Positions 38,210 through 47,566 of a stretch of DNA of 64,000 bases are shown piece after piece. The position numbers and the translations under genes were made by a program. The stretch's first letter is position 1, and every line of letters begins with the position of its first letter. The DNA comes from Picosynechococcus sp. PCC 7002 (GTDB taxonomy: Bacteria; Cyanobacteriota; Cyanobacteriia; Cyanobacteriales; MRBY01), in contig NZ_CAWLFA010000001.1 in assembly GCF_963860125.1 (NCBI RefSeq), forward strand, positions 1,116,001 through 1,180,000, read 5' to 3'. Below the pieces are notes generated by a model. The model searched no databases. It was given only the letters and a program-made list of their open reading frames with translations, and was not told where the DNA came from.

Positions 38210-39067
38210 GTGACTATTTGGGAACTTGATTTTTATTCGCGCCCGCTTTTGGATGACAACGACAAAAAACTGTGGGAAATCCTCATCTGCGAAACCCCCA
38301 CCCGCATCCAGCAGGATCCGACGACCCTTTTCCGTTACAGTGAATTTTGCAGCAACACCGATGTGAATTCGATCACCCTCAAGACGGCCATCGAAAAGGC
38401 GATCGCCACCTCCGGCCAAAGCCCCACCAAGATCCGCTTCTTTCGCCGCCAGATGAATAACATGATCACCAAAGGTTGCGAAGATGCAGGTATTCCCGCC
38501 GCCCCCTCCCGTCGCACCTATACCCTCATGACCTGGATCACCCAGCGGGAACAGGAAGTCTATCCCCAGGAAGCCAACTACGACGAGAAATCCGCCAAAT
38601 CTAGCTCCGTCCAATATCCCGCCCTTAATGCGATCGCCCTCCCCGATGCCGTCCGGGGGGATAAAGGAGACAAATGGGCGATCGTTTCCCTCGAAGCTAG
38701 CGCCTTCAGTGATTTTGACGAATGGGACATTGCCTTTGGCGAACCCTTTCCCCTGACCCACCTCGACCCCACGACAAAGATCCCCGGCCTTTTGATTTTT
38801 TCTCCTAGGGCTGTCCCCCTCGCTGGTTGGATGTCTGGCCTCGAACTCGGATTTCTCCATCTCCAAAAAAATCCCCGCAGTAGCCTCGTCCTCGAAACAG
38901 GGGTGAGCGACAGTTGGATCGTCGCCGACCTACCCAACGCCCAAACCCTCAAGGAAGCAGAATCATTTGAAGCTGCCAAAAAAGCCGCAGCAGGAATTCA
39001 TTTCCTTGCTATCCAAAAAAGCCCCGACGAAGAACAATTTGCCGGGTTTTGGATGCTCCAGGAATAA
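38210..39067 (+). CDS. Tab2/Atab2-family RNA-binding protein
   Basis: 285 residues from GTG 38210, giving MTIWELDFYSRPLLDDNDKK, the family N-terminus; the TTG at 38198 adds only four residues. Further Tab2 blocks are KIRFFRRQMNNMI, PSRRTYTLMTWITQRE and LAGWMSGLELGFLHL. In green algae and plants Tab2 binds the psaB 5' leader and promotes photosystem I translation; cyanobacterial members are assumed to have a related role. Confidence 0.87.
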   Translation: MTIWELDFYSRPLLDDNDKKLWEILICETPTRIQQDPTTLFRYSEFCSNTDVNSITLKTAIEKAIATSGQSPTKIRFFRRQMNNMITKGCEDAGIPAAPSRRTYTLMTWITQREQEVYPQEANYDEKSAKSSSVQYPALNAIALPDAVRGDKGDKWAIVSLEASAFSDFDEWDIAFGEPFPLTHLDPTTKIPGLLIFSPRAVPLAGWMSGLELGFLHLQKNPRSSLVLETGVSDSWIVADLPNAQTLKEAESFEAAKKAAAGIHFLAIQKSPDEEQFAGFWMLQE

Positions 39068-39114
39068 TCCTTAAAATTCTTCCTTAGAAAAAAACTTTCC
39101 CTAGAAAGCGTTCT

Positions 39115-40011
39115 CTAATGGGCATCAGCCTTTAATTCCTCAACCAAGCGACTCAGGTGATCCACATCCGCATGGTACACCTCGTTGCAGAAATTGCAGG
39201 TGGCCTCTGCCCCGCCATCTTTTTCGATCATATCCAGCAACTCATCCTGGCCCAACATCTTCAGGGCACCCATCATCCGCTCAAAGGTACAGCCGCAGTC
39301 AAAGCGCACCATTTGTGTCTCTGGGAAAATGTTGAGGTCTTCATCGCCGAGGAGATCCTGGAAAATATCATGGAGAGACTTGCCCTGCTGCAATAGCGGC
39401 GTAAAGCCCGATAATTGCCCTAGGCGACTTTCTAGTTTGGCGACTAAGCTCTCGTCACGGGCCGCTTTCGGTAAGATCTGCAGCAAAATTCCCCCAGCGG
39501 CAGTGACTCCTTCTGCGCCAACAAAGACCCCCACTAACAACGCCGAAGGGGTTTGTTCCGAGGTTGCTAAATAATGGGTAACATCATCGCCAATCTCCCC
39601 AGAAACCAACTCTACCGTACTGGAGTAAGGGTAGCCCCGGCCAAAATCTTTTACCGCATAAAGAAATCCTTTGCCTACAGCGCCGCCCACGTCTAACTTT
39701 CCCTTTGCATTGGGGGGTAACTCCACGCCTGGATTTTGTACATAGCCCCGCACGGTGCCATCTGGGCCAGCATCCACCAATAATCCCCCCAGGGGGCCAT
39801 CGCCTTTGATGCGCAGATTGAGGCGGGCTTCCTGTTTTTTCATACTTGAAGAAATCAACAGGGCCGAAGCCATGGTGCGACCTAGGGCAGCCGTCGCCAC
39901 ATAGGATAATTTATGGCGTTGTCGGGCTTCCTCAGTGAGATTTGTGGAAATAACGCCCACTACCCGAATGCCATTGTCTGCTGCGGTACCGCGAATGAGT
40001 TGATCTGCCAT
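39115..40011 (-). CDS. hslO: Redox-regulated chaperone Hsp33
   Basis: 298 residues. The C-terminal zinc switch has CGC (in FDCGCTFERMM) and CNFC, the four cysteines that release zinc and unfold on oxidation. The N-terminal domain shows GTAADNGIRVVGV, GDGPLGGLLVDA and TSEQTPSALLVGV. Hsp33 is a holdase that protects unfolding proteins during oxidative stress in the cytoplasm. Confidence 0.95.
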   Translation of the reverse strand: MADQLIRGTAADNGIRVVGVISTNLTEEARQRHKLSYVATAALGRTMASALLISSSMKKQEARLNLRIKGDGPLGGLLVDAGPDGTVRGYVQNPGVELPPNAKGKLDVGGAVGKGFLYAVKDFGRGYPYSSTVELVSGEIGDDVTHYLATSEQTPSALLVGVFVGAEGVTAAGGILLQILPKAARDESLVAKLESRLGQLSGFTPLLQQGKSLHDIFQDLLGDEDLNIFPETQMVRFDCGCTFERMMGALKMLGQDELLDMIEKDGGAEATCNFCNEVYHADVDHLSRLVEELKADAH

Positions 40012-40112
40012 AGGTCTAGGAAAAGTGAATTTTTGTAAATTCTATTATGGCAACTTCTCCGTCACAAAATCGTGGTGGGGGTCGGAGATTCTCGTTTTAG
40101 ATTTAGGCCAGA

Positions 40113-41429
40113 TTATTTTGCAATGCGGGTGGCAAAATTTTCTGCGCGGGTCGGAGAAAGGGCGCGGGCCTTGAGGATTGCCGCAGCAAGAAAGGCATAG
40201 GAAAAAACCCCCACCACCGCCAACAGGATACTACTGAAGGAGCCGACAGTATTCCAAAGGGCATGGAGTAACGAGGAGGTAAGGCAACCAATAATTAAGA
40301 TCTGTACAGACTTTGATGGTTTGAGGACACTGAGACCGATGAAATAACCGAAATAACCGCTGTAGGCCATGTGCCCAGCTACGGAACCGAGGATTCTGGG
40401 AATGAGCAGTTGTAAACCGAGTAATTCCCCTGTGCCGGGATCGACTTGAAGGGAAACTTCGTTAATGATGTTGGGGACGTACTGACCGAGGGTTTCAATC
40501 AGGGTAAAACCGACGGCGGAGGCTGCTCCAAGCAAAATACCATCGAGGGGTTCGGTGACACCAATTTTTTCGCGACGTTTCGGGCCAAACAGGTTGCCGA
40601 TGCCCATGGCGACGAAAATAGGGATCGCCTTCAAAATTTCTTCCATCAGGCCAGCACCAAAAAACATGCCGACGAAGAGCCGACCCACGCCATCAGCGTC
40701 ACTGATATTGCCCGGCAGAATGACTCGAAATACAAAAATGAATAAGTCAACAACCGGGGTAACTAACATGAGGGCTGTAAGGAAGCCGGAACCAAGTATA
40801 ACGATCCAAGCTTTACGCTTACCACAGAGTTGATAAATGTAGTAGAAAGCGGCCCCAGCAATATAGGTTCCCAGTAAAAAATTAAAGAGTCCAGGTGCGC
40901 CAATGGTGGCGAACATGAGGACGACAAAAATAACGGTGAGGATCCCCGGCACGAGATAGGCTTTGCTGGAGAGGTCTTTCCCGGTGGCGGCGATGGGAAA
41001 AAGTTGGGTCAGGGTGAGGTTGGAGTTGGGACTGACAATGGGGCCGGGGACAGGGATATGGGAACCGGGATCGAGGGGAGCCTGGGGATTGTGGCCTTGG
41101 CTCTGGAGCTCGAAACTAAAGCTGGGGCCATTGTCTCCGAGGGTGAGGCGATCGCCTGCTTGCAGGATTCGTGAACCTTGTAACCGTTGACCATTGATAA
41201 AGGTGCCATTCGCACTGCCGAGATCAACGGCTTCCCAACCTTGACCCTGGGGACGAATCAGAACGTGGCGACGGGAGACAACGGTGTAAAGATTGGGGTT
41301 GAGGGCAATCTGGCAACTGGGTTCGCGGCCAATGAGAATTTCTTGACGATGATCAAGGGAAAAATCGGGCAGCAGTGGGGCTTGAACACCGCCAGTGGAA
41401 ATTTGGCGCAAAATACCAGAAGCTTGCAT
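40113..41429 (-). CDS. FHA domain fused to PrsW-type intramembrane protease
   Basis: 438 residues. An FHA phosphothreonine-binding domain (about 25-105) shows ILIGREPSCQI, VVSRRHVLI and SANGTFINGQ. After a Pro-rich linker come about eight membrane helices of the PrsW family: AGLMEEILKAIPIF carries the EExxK motif, GFTLIETLGQY the second Glu, and GHMAYSGYFG the His. PrsW enzymes cleave membrane proteins such as anti-sigma factors. The fusion suggests recognition of phosphorylated substrates, an inference from domain order. Confidence 0.85.
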   Translation of the reverse strand: MQASGILRQISTGGVQAPLLPDFSLDHRQEILIGREPSCQIALNPNLYTVVSRRHVLIRPQGQGWEAVDLGSANGTFINGQRLQGSRILQAGDRLTLGDNGPSFSFELQSQGHNPQAPLDPGSHIPVPGPIVSPNSNLTLTQLFPIAATGKDLSSKAYLVPGILTVIFVVLMFATIGAPGLFNFLLGTYIAGAAFYYIYQLCGKRKAWIVILGSGFLTALMLVTPVVDLFIFVFRVILPGNISDADGVGRLFVGMFFGAGLMEEILKAIPIFVAMGIGNLFGPKRREKIGVTEPLDGILLGAASAVGFTLIETLGQYVPNIINEVSLQVDPGTGELLGLQLLIPRILGSVAGHMAYSGYFGYFIGLSVLKPSKSVQILIIGCLTSSLLHALWNTVGSFSSILLAVVGVFSYAFLAAAILKARALSPTRAENFATRIAK

Positions 41430-41549
41430 CGTAATAATTTTTTTCTAAAACGCAAAAGACGGAGGAGCGCCCCGCCTCAACTTTAGTTATAACGATAGAT
41501 TGCCGGATCTTAAAGATATTTTTGTAAATTGATACGGGCTGTTGAACGC

Positions 41550-41756
41550 CTAGTCTTGATTGGCGCGAGTATCTTGGACGGCCCACAAAAAAGAGGCAAT
41601 GGTCAGGGGAATACTGAGGGCCAGGATAATGGTGGTATTGGTCGCACCAAGATCGGGTTCGCCGGAACTGAGTTCAAACACGCAACCCACAGCGGCGATC
41701 GCAAAGACGCAGCATAGTAATAATAAAACACCACTTTTGGGGGTCATCGAAACCAT
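41550..41756 (-). CDS. Small two-helix membrane protein
   Basis: 68 residues from ATG 41756 (MVSMTPKSGV); AGG lies nine bases upstream, and the TTG at 41771 is less likely. Two hydrophobic segments (GVLLLLCCVFAIAAVGCVF and TTIILALSIPLTIASFLWAV) flank a short polar loop. I recognise no family. Coding is supported by base use and by the space between the FHA-PrsW gene and lpdA. Confidence 0.55.
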   Translation of the reverse strand: MVSMTPKSGVLLLLCCVFAIAAVGCVFELSSGEPDLGATNTTIILALSIPLTIASFLWAVQDTRANQD

Positions 41757-41813
41757 GGTTTTATGCCTCAAAGATTTGGTTTAGGGGATTATAAAAAAGA
41801 GTGAGATAAGGGC

Positions 41814-41860
41814 AAAACAGAGGTTTTCCTTGAATCTATTCAGCGAACAACCCCTGTTTT
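41814..41860 (-). terminator. Hairpin terminator downstream of lpdA
   Basis: Minus-strand AAAACAGGGGTT (41860-41849) pairs with AACCTCTGTTTT (41825-41814) over 12 pairs with one G-T wobble, around a 23-base loop. The 3' arm ends in four T. It lies 22 bases beyond the lpdA stop. Confidence 0.55.
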
Positions 41861-41881
41861 GATGCCAAATTCTAACGTAAT

Positions 41882-43318
41882 TTACGCGGTGACTTTCGCT
41901 CGCTTGTAGGCTTCGTCGAGAACTTCCGAGAGGGTCGGGTGGGCGTGGACGTTAAACGCCAATTCTTGGACGGGTTTTTTCTCGGCGATCGCATTGGCGG
42001 CCTCTTGGATCAGATCCGAAGCGTGGATCCCCATAATATGGACGCCCAACAATTCCCCGGTGTCCTTACGGTAGATAATCTTGGCGATGCCGTCGGTTTC
42101 TTTTTCAGCGAGGGCTTTGGAATTGCCTTTAAAGTACGTTTTTGCCGTGGCAATTTCAAAACCACCTGCAGCGGCGGCTTCCTTCGCTTGGGGTTCGCTC
42201 ATCCCCACATAGCTAATTTCTGGGTGAGTAAACGCTGCTGCCGGAATCGCGGCATAGTCAACGGTCATGGCATTGCCGATCATATTTTCTACAGCCACAA
42301 CCCCCTGACCAGAGGCAGCATGGGCCAACATCATTTTTCCGGTGGCATCGCCCACAGCCCAGAGATGGGGTACAGGTTGACCGTCTTTGATCACCTGCAT
42401 TTTGTCATTTACCTCAATGAAGCCCCGGCGGTCTGTTTCCACGCCAACGGCATCTAAGCCGAGGTTTTTTGTGGCGGGGACGCGCCCGGTGGCGACCAGA
42501 CAAGCATCTACTTCGAGATTTTCGACGACTTCTTTAGTTTTTGCGTCGGTGAGTTCGATCTTGACCGGAGAGCCAGGCATAACTTTCGTGGCAAAGACGC
42601 CAGTATAGGTTTCGATGTCACGGCTATCAATTAAGGCGCGCTTGGCTAGTTTCGCAATCTCTGGGTCAAAGCCAGGCATCAGATCATCAAGGGCTTCGAT
42701 CATCGTAATTTCGCAACCGAGGGCGGTGTAAACGTCGGAAAATTCGAGGCCGATGTAACCGCTTCCAATAATTGCGACCCACTGGGGCAGGGTTTCTAAA
42801 CGCACTGCATCGTCGCTAGTGAAAACGGTTTTGCCATCGACTTGGATGCCGGGGGGGACAAAGGGTTTCGAGCCAGTGCAAATCATAATTTCTTTGGCGG
42901 TGATGTTTTTCACACCGTCTTCGCCAATGACACAGACTTTCTGGACGCCGTCAATTTTTCCCCAACCGCGAATAATATCGACATTCAAACGCTTGAGGCT
43001 ATTGGTGAGATCGCTTTGGATTTTGTTTACCAAATCGGTGGCATGGGCGGCGATCGCCTCACGACTAAAATCAACCGCACCAACATTAATACCCATCTCG
43101 CTGAGGTGCTTCTGGTCGCGCATTTCCCGGACTTTTCCGGAGGCAGCCAGGAGGGCTTTAGACGGAATACAACCACGATTGACGCAAGTACCGCCCATGT
43201 CTGCGGCTTCAACAATGGCCGTTTTCAGGCCACATTTCACGGCATGGAGCGCGGCACCGTGGCCACCGACCCCCGCGCCGATAATCACCAAATCATAATC
43301 AAACTGTGTTTCACTCAT
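41882..43318 (-). CDS. lpdA: Dihydrolipoamide dehydrogenase
   Basis: 478 residues. The FAD motif [18 protein letters not shown], the redox-active disulfide [16 protein letters not shown], the NAD motif [17 protein letters not shown] and the C-terminal HAHPTLSEV active-site His are all present. It is the E3 subunit that reoxidises lipoyl groups of pyruvate dehydrogenase and glycine decarboxylase. Its start lies only about 58 bases from the decayed transposon end upstream. Confidence 0.95.
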   Translation of the reverse strand: MSETQFDYDLVIIGAGVGGHGAALHAVKCGLKTAIVEAADMGGTCVNRGCIPSKALLAASGKVREMRDQKHLSEMGINVGAVDFSREAIAAHATDLVNKIQSDLTNSLKRLNVDIIRGWGKIDGVQKVCVIGEDGVKNITAKEIMICTGSKPFVPPGIQVDGKTVFTSDDAVRLETLPQWVAIIGSGYIGLEFSDVYTALGCEITMIEALDDLMPGFDPEIAKLAKRALIDSRDIETYTGVFATKVMPGSPVKIELTDAKTKEVVENLEVDACLVATGRVPATKNLGLDAVGVETDRRGFIEVNDKMQVIKDGQPVPHLWAVGDATGKMMLAHAASGQGVVAVENMIGNAMTVDYAAIPAAAFTHPEISYVGMSEPQAKEAAAAGGFEIATAKTYFKGNSKALAEKETDGIAKIIYRKDTGELLGVHIMGIHASDLIQEAANAIAEKKPVQELAFNVHAHPTLSEVLDEAYKRAKVTA

Positions 43319-43370
43319 GAAGTTTTAATGCTCTTACTCAGCCAATTTCCTTTTGTTAGCTTATCGTGAC

Positions 43371-43515
43371 GTTTTCCCGATGCTGAATCAAGATTACAGC
43401 ACGGGCTTCTCGCCTCATGGGTGAACTCTTGCGCACCCCGGCTACTGAGAAGTTCCTGCTTCGTTGCCATCCCTACGGGTTCGGCTCCACAGGCTTAATC
43501 GATGCGTCCCACCGA
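43371..43515 (-). ncRNA. omegaRNA-like right end of an IS200/IS605-type element
   Basis: On the minus strand, the segment after the TnpB-like stop (GGCAACGAAGCAGGAA...) runs into a terminal hairpin: CCCGTGCTG (43405-43397) pairs with CAGCATCGGG (43385-43376) with one bulge. This is the arrangement of TnpB-associated right ends, whose transcript serves as guide RNA in active elements. Here the TnpB reader is broken and no full element is present, so function is unlikely. Confidence 0.5.
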
Positions 43516-43661
43516 TTTGCTTGGAGGTATTCAATTGCTTAATACGTTTCACGTAGGTCGCACTGTTCACCAATCAAGCATTTTGTCTTGAGAGTACGTT
43601 TGTGTCGATACGCAAGGTCGCCACCAGTTTTGGCTCGATAACGGGATTTACCCCATTGCCA
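43473..43661 (-). pseudogene. TnpB C-terminal remnant
   Basis: The minus-strand frame from 43661 to the stop at 43475-43473 ends NRWDASIKPVEPNP, a tail typical of cyanobacterial TnpB/OrfB proteins (DASIKPVE). Upstream in the same frame it reads RYRAKTGGDLAYRHKRTLK and then hits an in-frame TAA at 43541-43539. It has no start and no catalytic RuvC core. Nothing clearly homologous remains between 43665 and the next gene. Confidence 0.5.
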
Positions 43662-43822
43662 CTATGATCGTATCATTAACGACTCCACGTTGTTCCATCG
43701 TTGTGTTCCCTATCCCGACCTCACCTCAGCCATTTTCCCCTAAAGTCCTACAAGGTGATCGCCCCCCTCGAATTCCGGTAGTTGTATGATCACAGCTTTC
43801 TCATTTCCCATTCCTTGAAATA

Positions 43823-44287
43823 ATGTTGCTTTCTCCCTCGAAAAAATTTCTAATCCTTGTTCTGGCCTCGTTATTGATCCTCCCTATGCCAGCGGCGATC
43901 GCCACGCCCATTGATCCCTGCCTGCTGCGGGAAGAAAGTTTTGGCTTCACCATCGATGACTATGCCATTGAGCACCAAGATTGGGCAATTCTCAATATCG
44001 CTGTCGATTTTCGCTACGTTGACCAACCCACGGCCCAGCGGTCAAACTACATCAATTTTGTGCCCCTCGCCGCTGAAATTGAGCGTTTTCTGCGGGAATA
44101 CCCCAACGAAACAGATTACTGGGAAATTATGAACCGGAATTTAGCCGAATCTATTTTTGCAGACCATCCCCAGATGAGCGCTTTGAAAGTCAAATTAGAC
44201 ATTGTCAAAAGTTCTGGGGAAGAACCCTATTCTCGCCATAGTGTTGTTTCCCTCACCCGTGATCAGGGCTGTCCTTTGACACAATAA
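43823..44287 (+). CDS. Secreted cyanobacterial hypothetical protein
   Basis: 154 residues. A signal peptide (KFLILVLASLLILPMPAAIA, cut after AIA near residue 27) precedes a soluble domain of about 127 residues with two Cys (DPCLLREE and DQGCPLTQ) that could form a disulfide. No family that I can name. The domain has an alternating alpha/beta look (WAILNIAVDFRYV). Codon use matches the core genome. Confidence 0.65.
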   Translation: MLLSPSKKFLILVLASLLILPMPAAIATPIDPCLLREESFGFTIDDYAIEHQDWAILNIAVDFRYVDQPTAQRSNYINFVPLAAEIERFLREYPNETDYWEIMNRNLAESIFADHPQMSALKVKLDIVKSSGEEPYSRHSVVSLTRDQGCPLTQ

Positions 44288-44409
44288 ATCCAAAAGTGAG
44301 TATTTAACTTGTGGGACCCATTACTTCCGGTGTGATGTCAATATTGAATACTTAAACAGCACTACCCACAATTCTTGATCGCTATATTCTTCCGCAGTTG
44401 TAGCCGTCA

Positions 44410-44937
44410 TTATTTCAGGTCTAGGAGCCCCTGTTCCTTGAGCTTCGGCTGAAAGCGGAGGTCAATTTTGAGGCCCCGCCCGATTAGGTATTCTTTGATA
44501 GTTGCTTCCCGTTGGCGAGCATAGTTTTTCAGGTGTTTGACCATATCTAATTCGGTGCTCTGCTGGAGGGCTTCCCGTGCTGCTGGGGGCAAATCTTCTT
44601 TAATGTCGATGGGTTGCGTCCAGAGGGATTCTGCCTCGCCGTTGCCGGGGGGGATGGTGCCATTTTCTGTTAACCAAGCAGCCCGCATTTCCTCTAGGAG
44701 AGTCCGGCTGGGGCGATCGCACTGGAAAATTTTCACCCAATGGCATTGTTCCGGACAACGAATAAGGTGCTGTTGTAAGCTTTTGGACACATCACGGGAA
44801 TAACCAACATAGCAGAGGGTCTGGCTCCCATCGAAGATCCCATAGAGGCCAATCTTGCCCCCCAGGGTCGGGGCGATCGCCCCATCAGCATCGATGTAGG
44901 GCAAAAAGTCTAACTCAGCGAGTTTGGGCAAAGACAT
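44410..44937 (-). CDS. GIY-YIG nuclease family protein
   Basis: 175 residues from ATG 44937 (MSLPKLAELDFLPYIDADGA); the longer frame to 45060 has no support and overlaps the leader of the next gene. The GIY-YIG core is modified to GLYGIF...CYVGYSRDV (about 37-60), followed by a helix with the catalytic-type Arg and Glu (TLLEEMRAAWLTENG). Cyanobacterial proteins of this kind have no established substrate; DNA cleavage is only inferred from the fold. Confidence 0.75.
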   Translation of the reverse strand: MSLPKLAELDFLPYIDADGAIAPTLGGKIGLYGIFDGSQTLCYVGYSRDVSKSLQQHLIRCPEQCHWVKIFQCDRPSRTLLEEMRAAWLTENGTIPPGNGEAESLWTQPIDIKEDLPPAAREALQQSTELDMVKHLKNYARQREATIKEYLIGRGLKIDLRFQPKLKEQGLLDLK

Positions 44938-45042
44938 AGACAATTGGGAACAATGGAAAGGGGCATTACTATTGATCCTAGGTAAGGCCGTCCCCTGGAG
45001 AGCGGCGATCGTAAACATCCTTAATGGTTTTCTCTTCAACCT

Positions 45043-46209
45043 ATGGCACAACCGCAGCATAATTTTTACCTCAGCCTCGAACGACGTTGGGTCGCTCCCG
45101 CCTATGGGGGTGGTATTTTATTTGTCATTGCCCTCTGTTTTTTTGGGGCCGCCACAAATACGATGGCGGGCTGGTTATATGTCCTCAGCGGTACGATCCT
45201 CGCCATTTTATGTTTAGGGGCAATCCTGCCAGTGCGAGCCTTGAGGCAACTTGAAATTCGGCGATCGCCCACGGCCCCGGTTAGCGTTGGGGAAGTTTTA
45301 AGCATTCATCTAACCCTGACCAATGACAGTAAAAACGCCAAAACCCTCATTGCTGTCACAGATCAAATTTCGTCTGGCTTGGGGGCACCCCGGCGGACAG
45401 TCCTAGAAACCCTCTCACCCCAGGAAAGTTTAGATTGGGTCTACGAGCTAGATGCCCAAAAACGTGGTGTATTTCAGTGGGAGGGAGTCGAGTTGCGCAC
45501 CGCAAACCCCTTGGGCTTGTTTTGGTGTCGGCGGCGGCGTTCAGTACCGGGCCGGGTTGTGGTTTATCCGCAAATTTTTCCCCTGAGTAGTTGCCCGATC
45601 ATTGACCACATCGGCAGCGAAGACAGCACCAAATTTCAGAGTGAAAATCTCTATCAAAACGCCACCGAAGGGATGACGAAGGCGATTCGGAACTACCGGA
45701 TGGGCGACCCAATGCGGTTGATCCACTGGCGCAGCAGTGCCCGCTTTGGGGAATTTAAGGTACGGGAGCTAGAAATTACCACGGGCGGCGAAGAACTGAT
45801 TATTTGCTTGGATCATCATTTTGCTTGGGAGGCCGATAGCTTTGAACAGGCGGCCAGTGCAGCGGCTTCTCTCTATTTTTATGCCCGGCGATCGCAACTG
45901 AATGTGAAATTTTGGACAGCCCAGAGTGGTCTGCTCAACAGCCGCGCGACGATCCTCGAAGCCCTGGCCCGGATTAATCCTGAGCCATTAGGAGAAAATA
46001 CGTCTCTATCCCGCCCGGAAGGTTCATTGTTATGGTTAACCCAAAACCCCCAAACGCTCCTGGAGCTAAACCCCGGCAACCGCTGGCTCTTTTTCCAAGG
46101 AGCGCCTGAACAAACGGTGACCGGGGGCCATTGTCCGGGTCTCATCATTAATCCCATCGATCCCCTACCCCAACAGTTACAACGGCAAAGCGATCGCCTT
46201 TTATCCTAG
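45043..46209 (+). CDS. DUF58 domain protein
   Basis: 388 residues. Two N-terminal membrane helices (about 18-60) and a beta-rich region precede the DUF58 signature YRMGDPMRLIHWRSSARFGE (about 224), followed by EELIICLD, a von Willebrand A-like fold. DUF58 proteins commonly work beside MoxR ATPases in envelope or enzyme assembly; no MoxR gene is adjacent. It is divergent from the GIY-YIG gene with 105 bases between starts. Confidence 0.85.
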   Translation: MAQPQHNFYLSLERRWVAPAYGGGILFVIALCFFGAATNTMAGWLYVLSGTILAILCLGAILPVRALRQLEIRRSPTAPVSVGEVLSIHLTLTNDSKNAKTLIAVTDQISSGLGAPRRTVLETLSPQESLDWVYELDAQKRGVFQWEGVELRTANPLGLFWCRRRRSVPGRVVVYPQIFPLSSCPIIDHIGSEDSTKFQSENLYQNATEGMTKAIRNYRMGDPMRLIHWRSSARFGEFKVRELEITTGGEELIICLDHHFAWEADSFEQAASAAASLYFYARRSQLNVKFWTAQSGLLNSRATILEALARINPEPLGENTSLSRPEGSLLWLTQNPQTLLELNPGNRWLFFQGAPEQTVTGGHCPGLIINPIDPLPQQLQRQSDRLLS

Positions 46210-46321
46210 GGTAATCCCAAGCAAACCAGGGCAGCGTGAGCAATTCTCCACAATTACCGCAAAAAAATCCCCAAGCCCCCCTGTATAATGGCTTGCAACC
46301 CATCTAGCGTTGACGAAAACC

Positions 46322-47566
46322 ATGGCAAATTGGCACAAAATTTCTGGCAGTGTGACGGCTCCCAAGGGCTTCCGGGCCGCAGGGATCACCGCCGGACTCA
46401 AACCTTCGGGGGCACCAGACCTGGCGCTGATTGTTTCTGATACCGAAGCGATTACCGCCGGGGTGTTTACCAAATCAGAAGTGCGCGCCGCCTGTGTCGA
46501 TTATTGCCGTCAACGCCTCCAGGAAAAACCCAGCAGTCGGGCGATTTTGTGTAACTCCGGGCAAGCCAATGCCGCCACGGGGGAAGCCGGTTGGCAAGAT
46601 GCGATCCAGTCGGCCCAGTGGTTAGGGGAAGCCCTCAATGTTCCTCCAGAAAGTATTTTGCTGGCCTCCACAGGGGTGATCGGTCAACGGATCAAAATGG
46701 CTGCCCTAGAAACGGGAATTCCCCAGGTGGTATTTGCCCTTTCCCCAGAGGGGGGCGATGCAGCGGCCCAGGCGATTATGACCACGGATCTTGTGCCAAA
46801 GGCGATCGCCCTGGAAACAGAAATTGAAGGGCGGCCTGTGCGGATCGGCGGCATTTGTAAAGGCTCCGGGATGATCCACCCCGACATGGCAACAATGCTG
46901 GGCTTTATCACCTGTGATGCGGCGGTTTTGACACCACTGTGGCAAGGGATGTTGAGCCGGGCCGTGGCCAAAAGTTTTAACCAAATCACCGTCGATGGCG
47001 ACACCAGCACCAACGATTGCGTCATTGCCCTGGCCAATGGTCAGTCCCGCACCACGGCGATCACCGATCCCCAGTCCAAAAGTGCCCAACAACTAGAGGC
47101 GATGCTCACGGAAGTGTGCCAGTATCTCGCCAAGTGCATCGCCAGAGATGGGGAAGGGGCCACCTGTTTAATGGAAATTCAAGTGTCTGGCACCGTAGAT
47201 GATCAAGCGGCCCGGAAAATTGCCCGCACCATTGCTGGATCATCTTTGGTGAAATCAGCGATTTTTGGGCGAGATCCTAACTGGGGGCGCATCGCCGCCG
47301 CCGCTGGCCGGGCTGGGGTGACCTTTAACCAAGAAGAGCTGCAAATTTCCCTGGGGGATTTTCAACTCATGGATCAGGGGCAACCTCTTTCTTTTGATCG
47401 GGCAGCAGCCAGTCAATACCTCGTGGATCGTGCTGCCGGAGCCTATCTCACAGACGATACGGTGTTGATTGCTGTTTGTGTGGGCAATGGTTCTGGTAAA
47501 GGTACGGCCTGGGGCTGTGACCTCAGCTATGACTATGTGCGCATTAACGCCGAATATACGACCTAA
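46322..47566 (+). CDS. argJ: Bifunctional ornithine acetyltransferase/N-acetylglutamate synthase
   Basis: 414 residues from ATG 46322 (MANWHKISGSVTAPKGFRAA). GICKGSGMIHPDMATMLGFI includes the autocleavage Thr that becomes the N-terminal nucleophile of the beta chain. GRDPNWGRIAAAAGRAGV and the C-terminal YDYVRINAEYTT are family constants. It recycles the acetyl group in arginine synthesis. Its stop overlaps the sppA stop by four bases. Confidence 0.95.
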   Translation: MANWHKISGSVTAPKGFRAAGITAGLKPSGAPDLALIVSDTEAITAGVFTKSEVRAACVDYCRQRLQEKPSSRAILCNSGQANAATGEAGWQDAIQSAQWLGEALNVPPESILLASTGVIGQRIKMAALETGIPQVVFALSPEGGDAAAQAIMTTDLVPKAIALETEIEGRPVRIGGICKGSGMIHPDMATMLGFITCDAAVLTPLWQGMLSRAVAKSFNQITVDGDTSTNDCVIALANGQSRTTAITDPQSKSAQQLEAMLTEVCQYLAKCIARDGEGATCLMEIQVSGTVDDQAARKIARTIAGSSLVKSAIFGRDPNWGRIAAAAGRAGVTFNQEELQISLGDFQLMDQGQPLSFDRAAASQYLVDRAAGAYLTDDTVLIAVCVGNGSGKGTAWGCDLSYDYVRINAEYTT

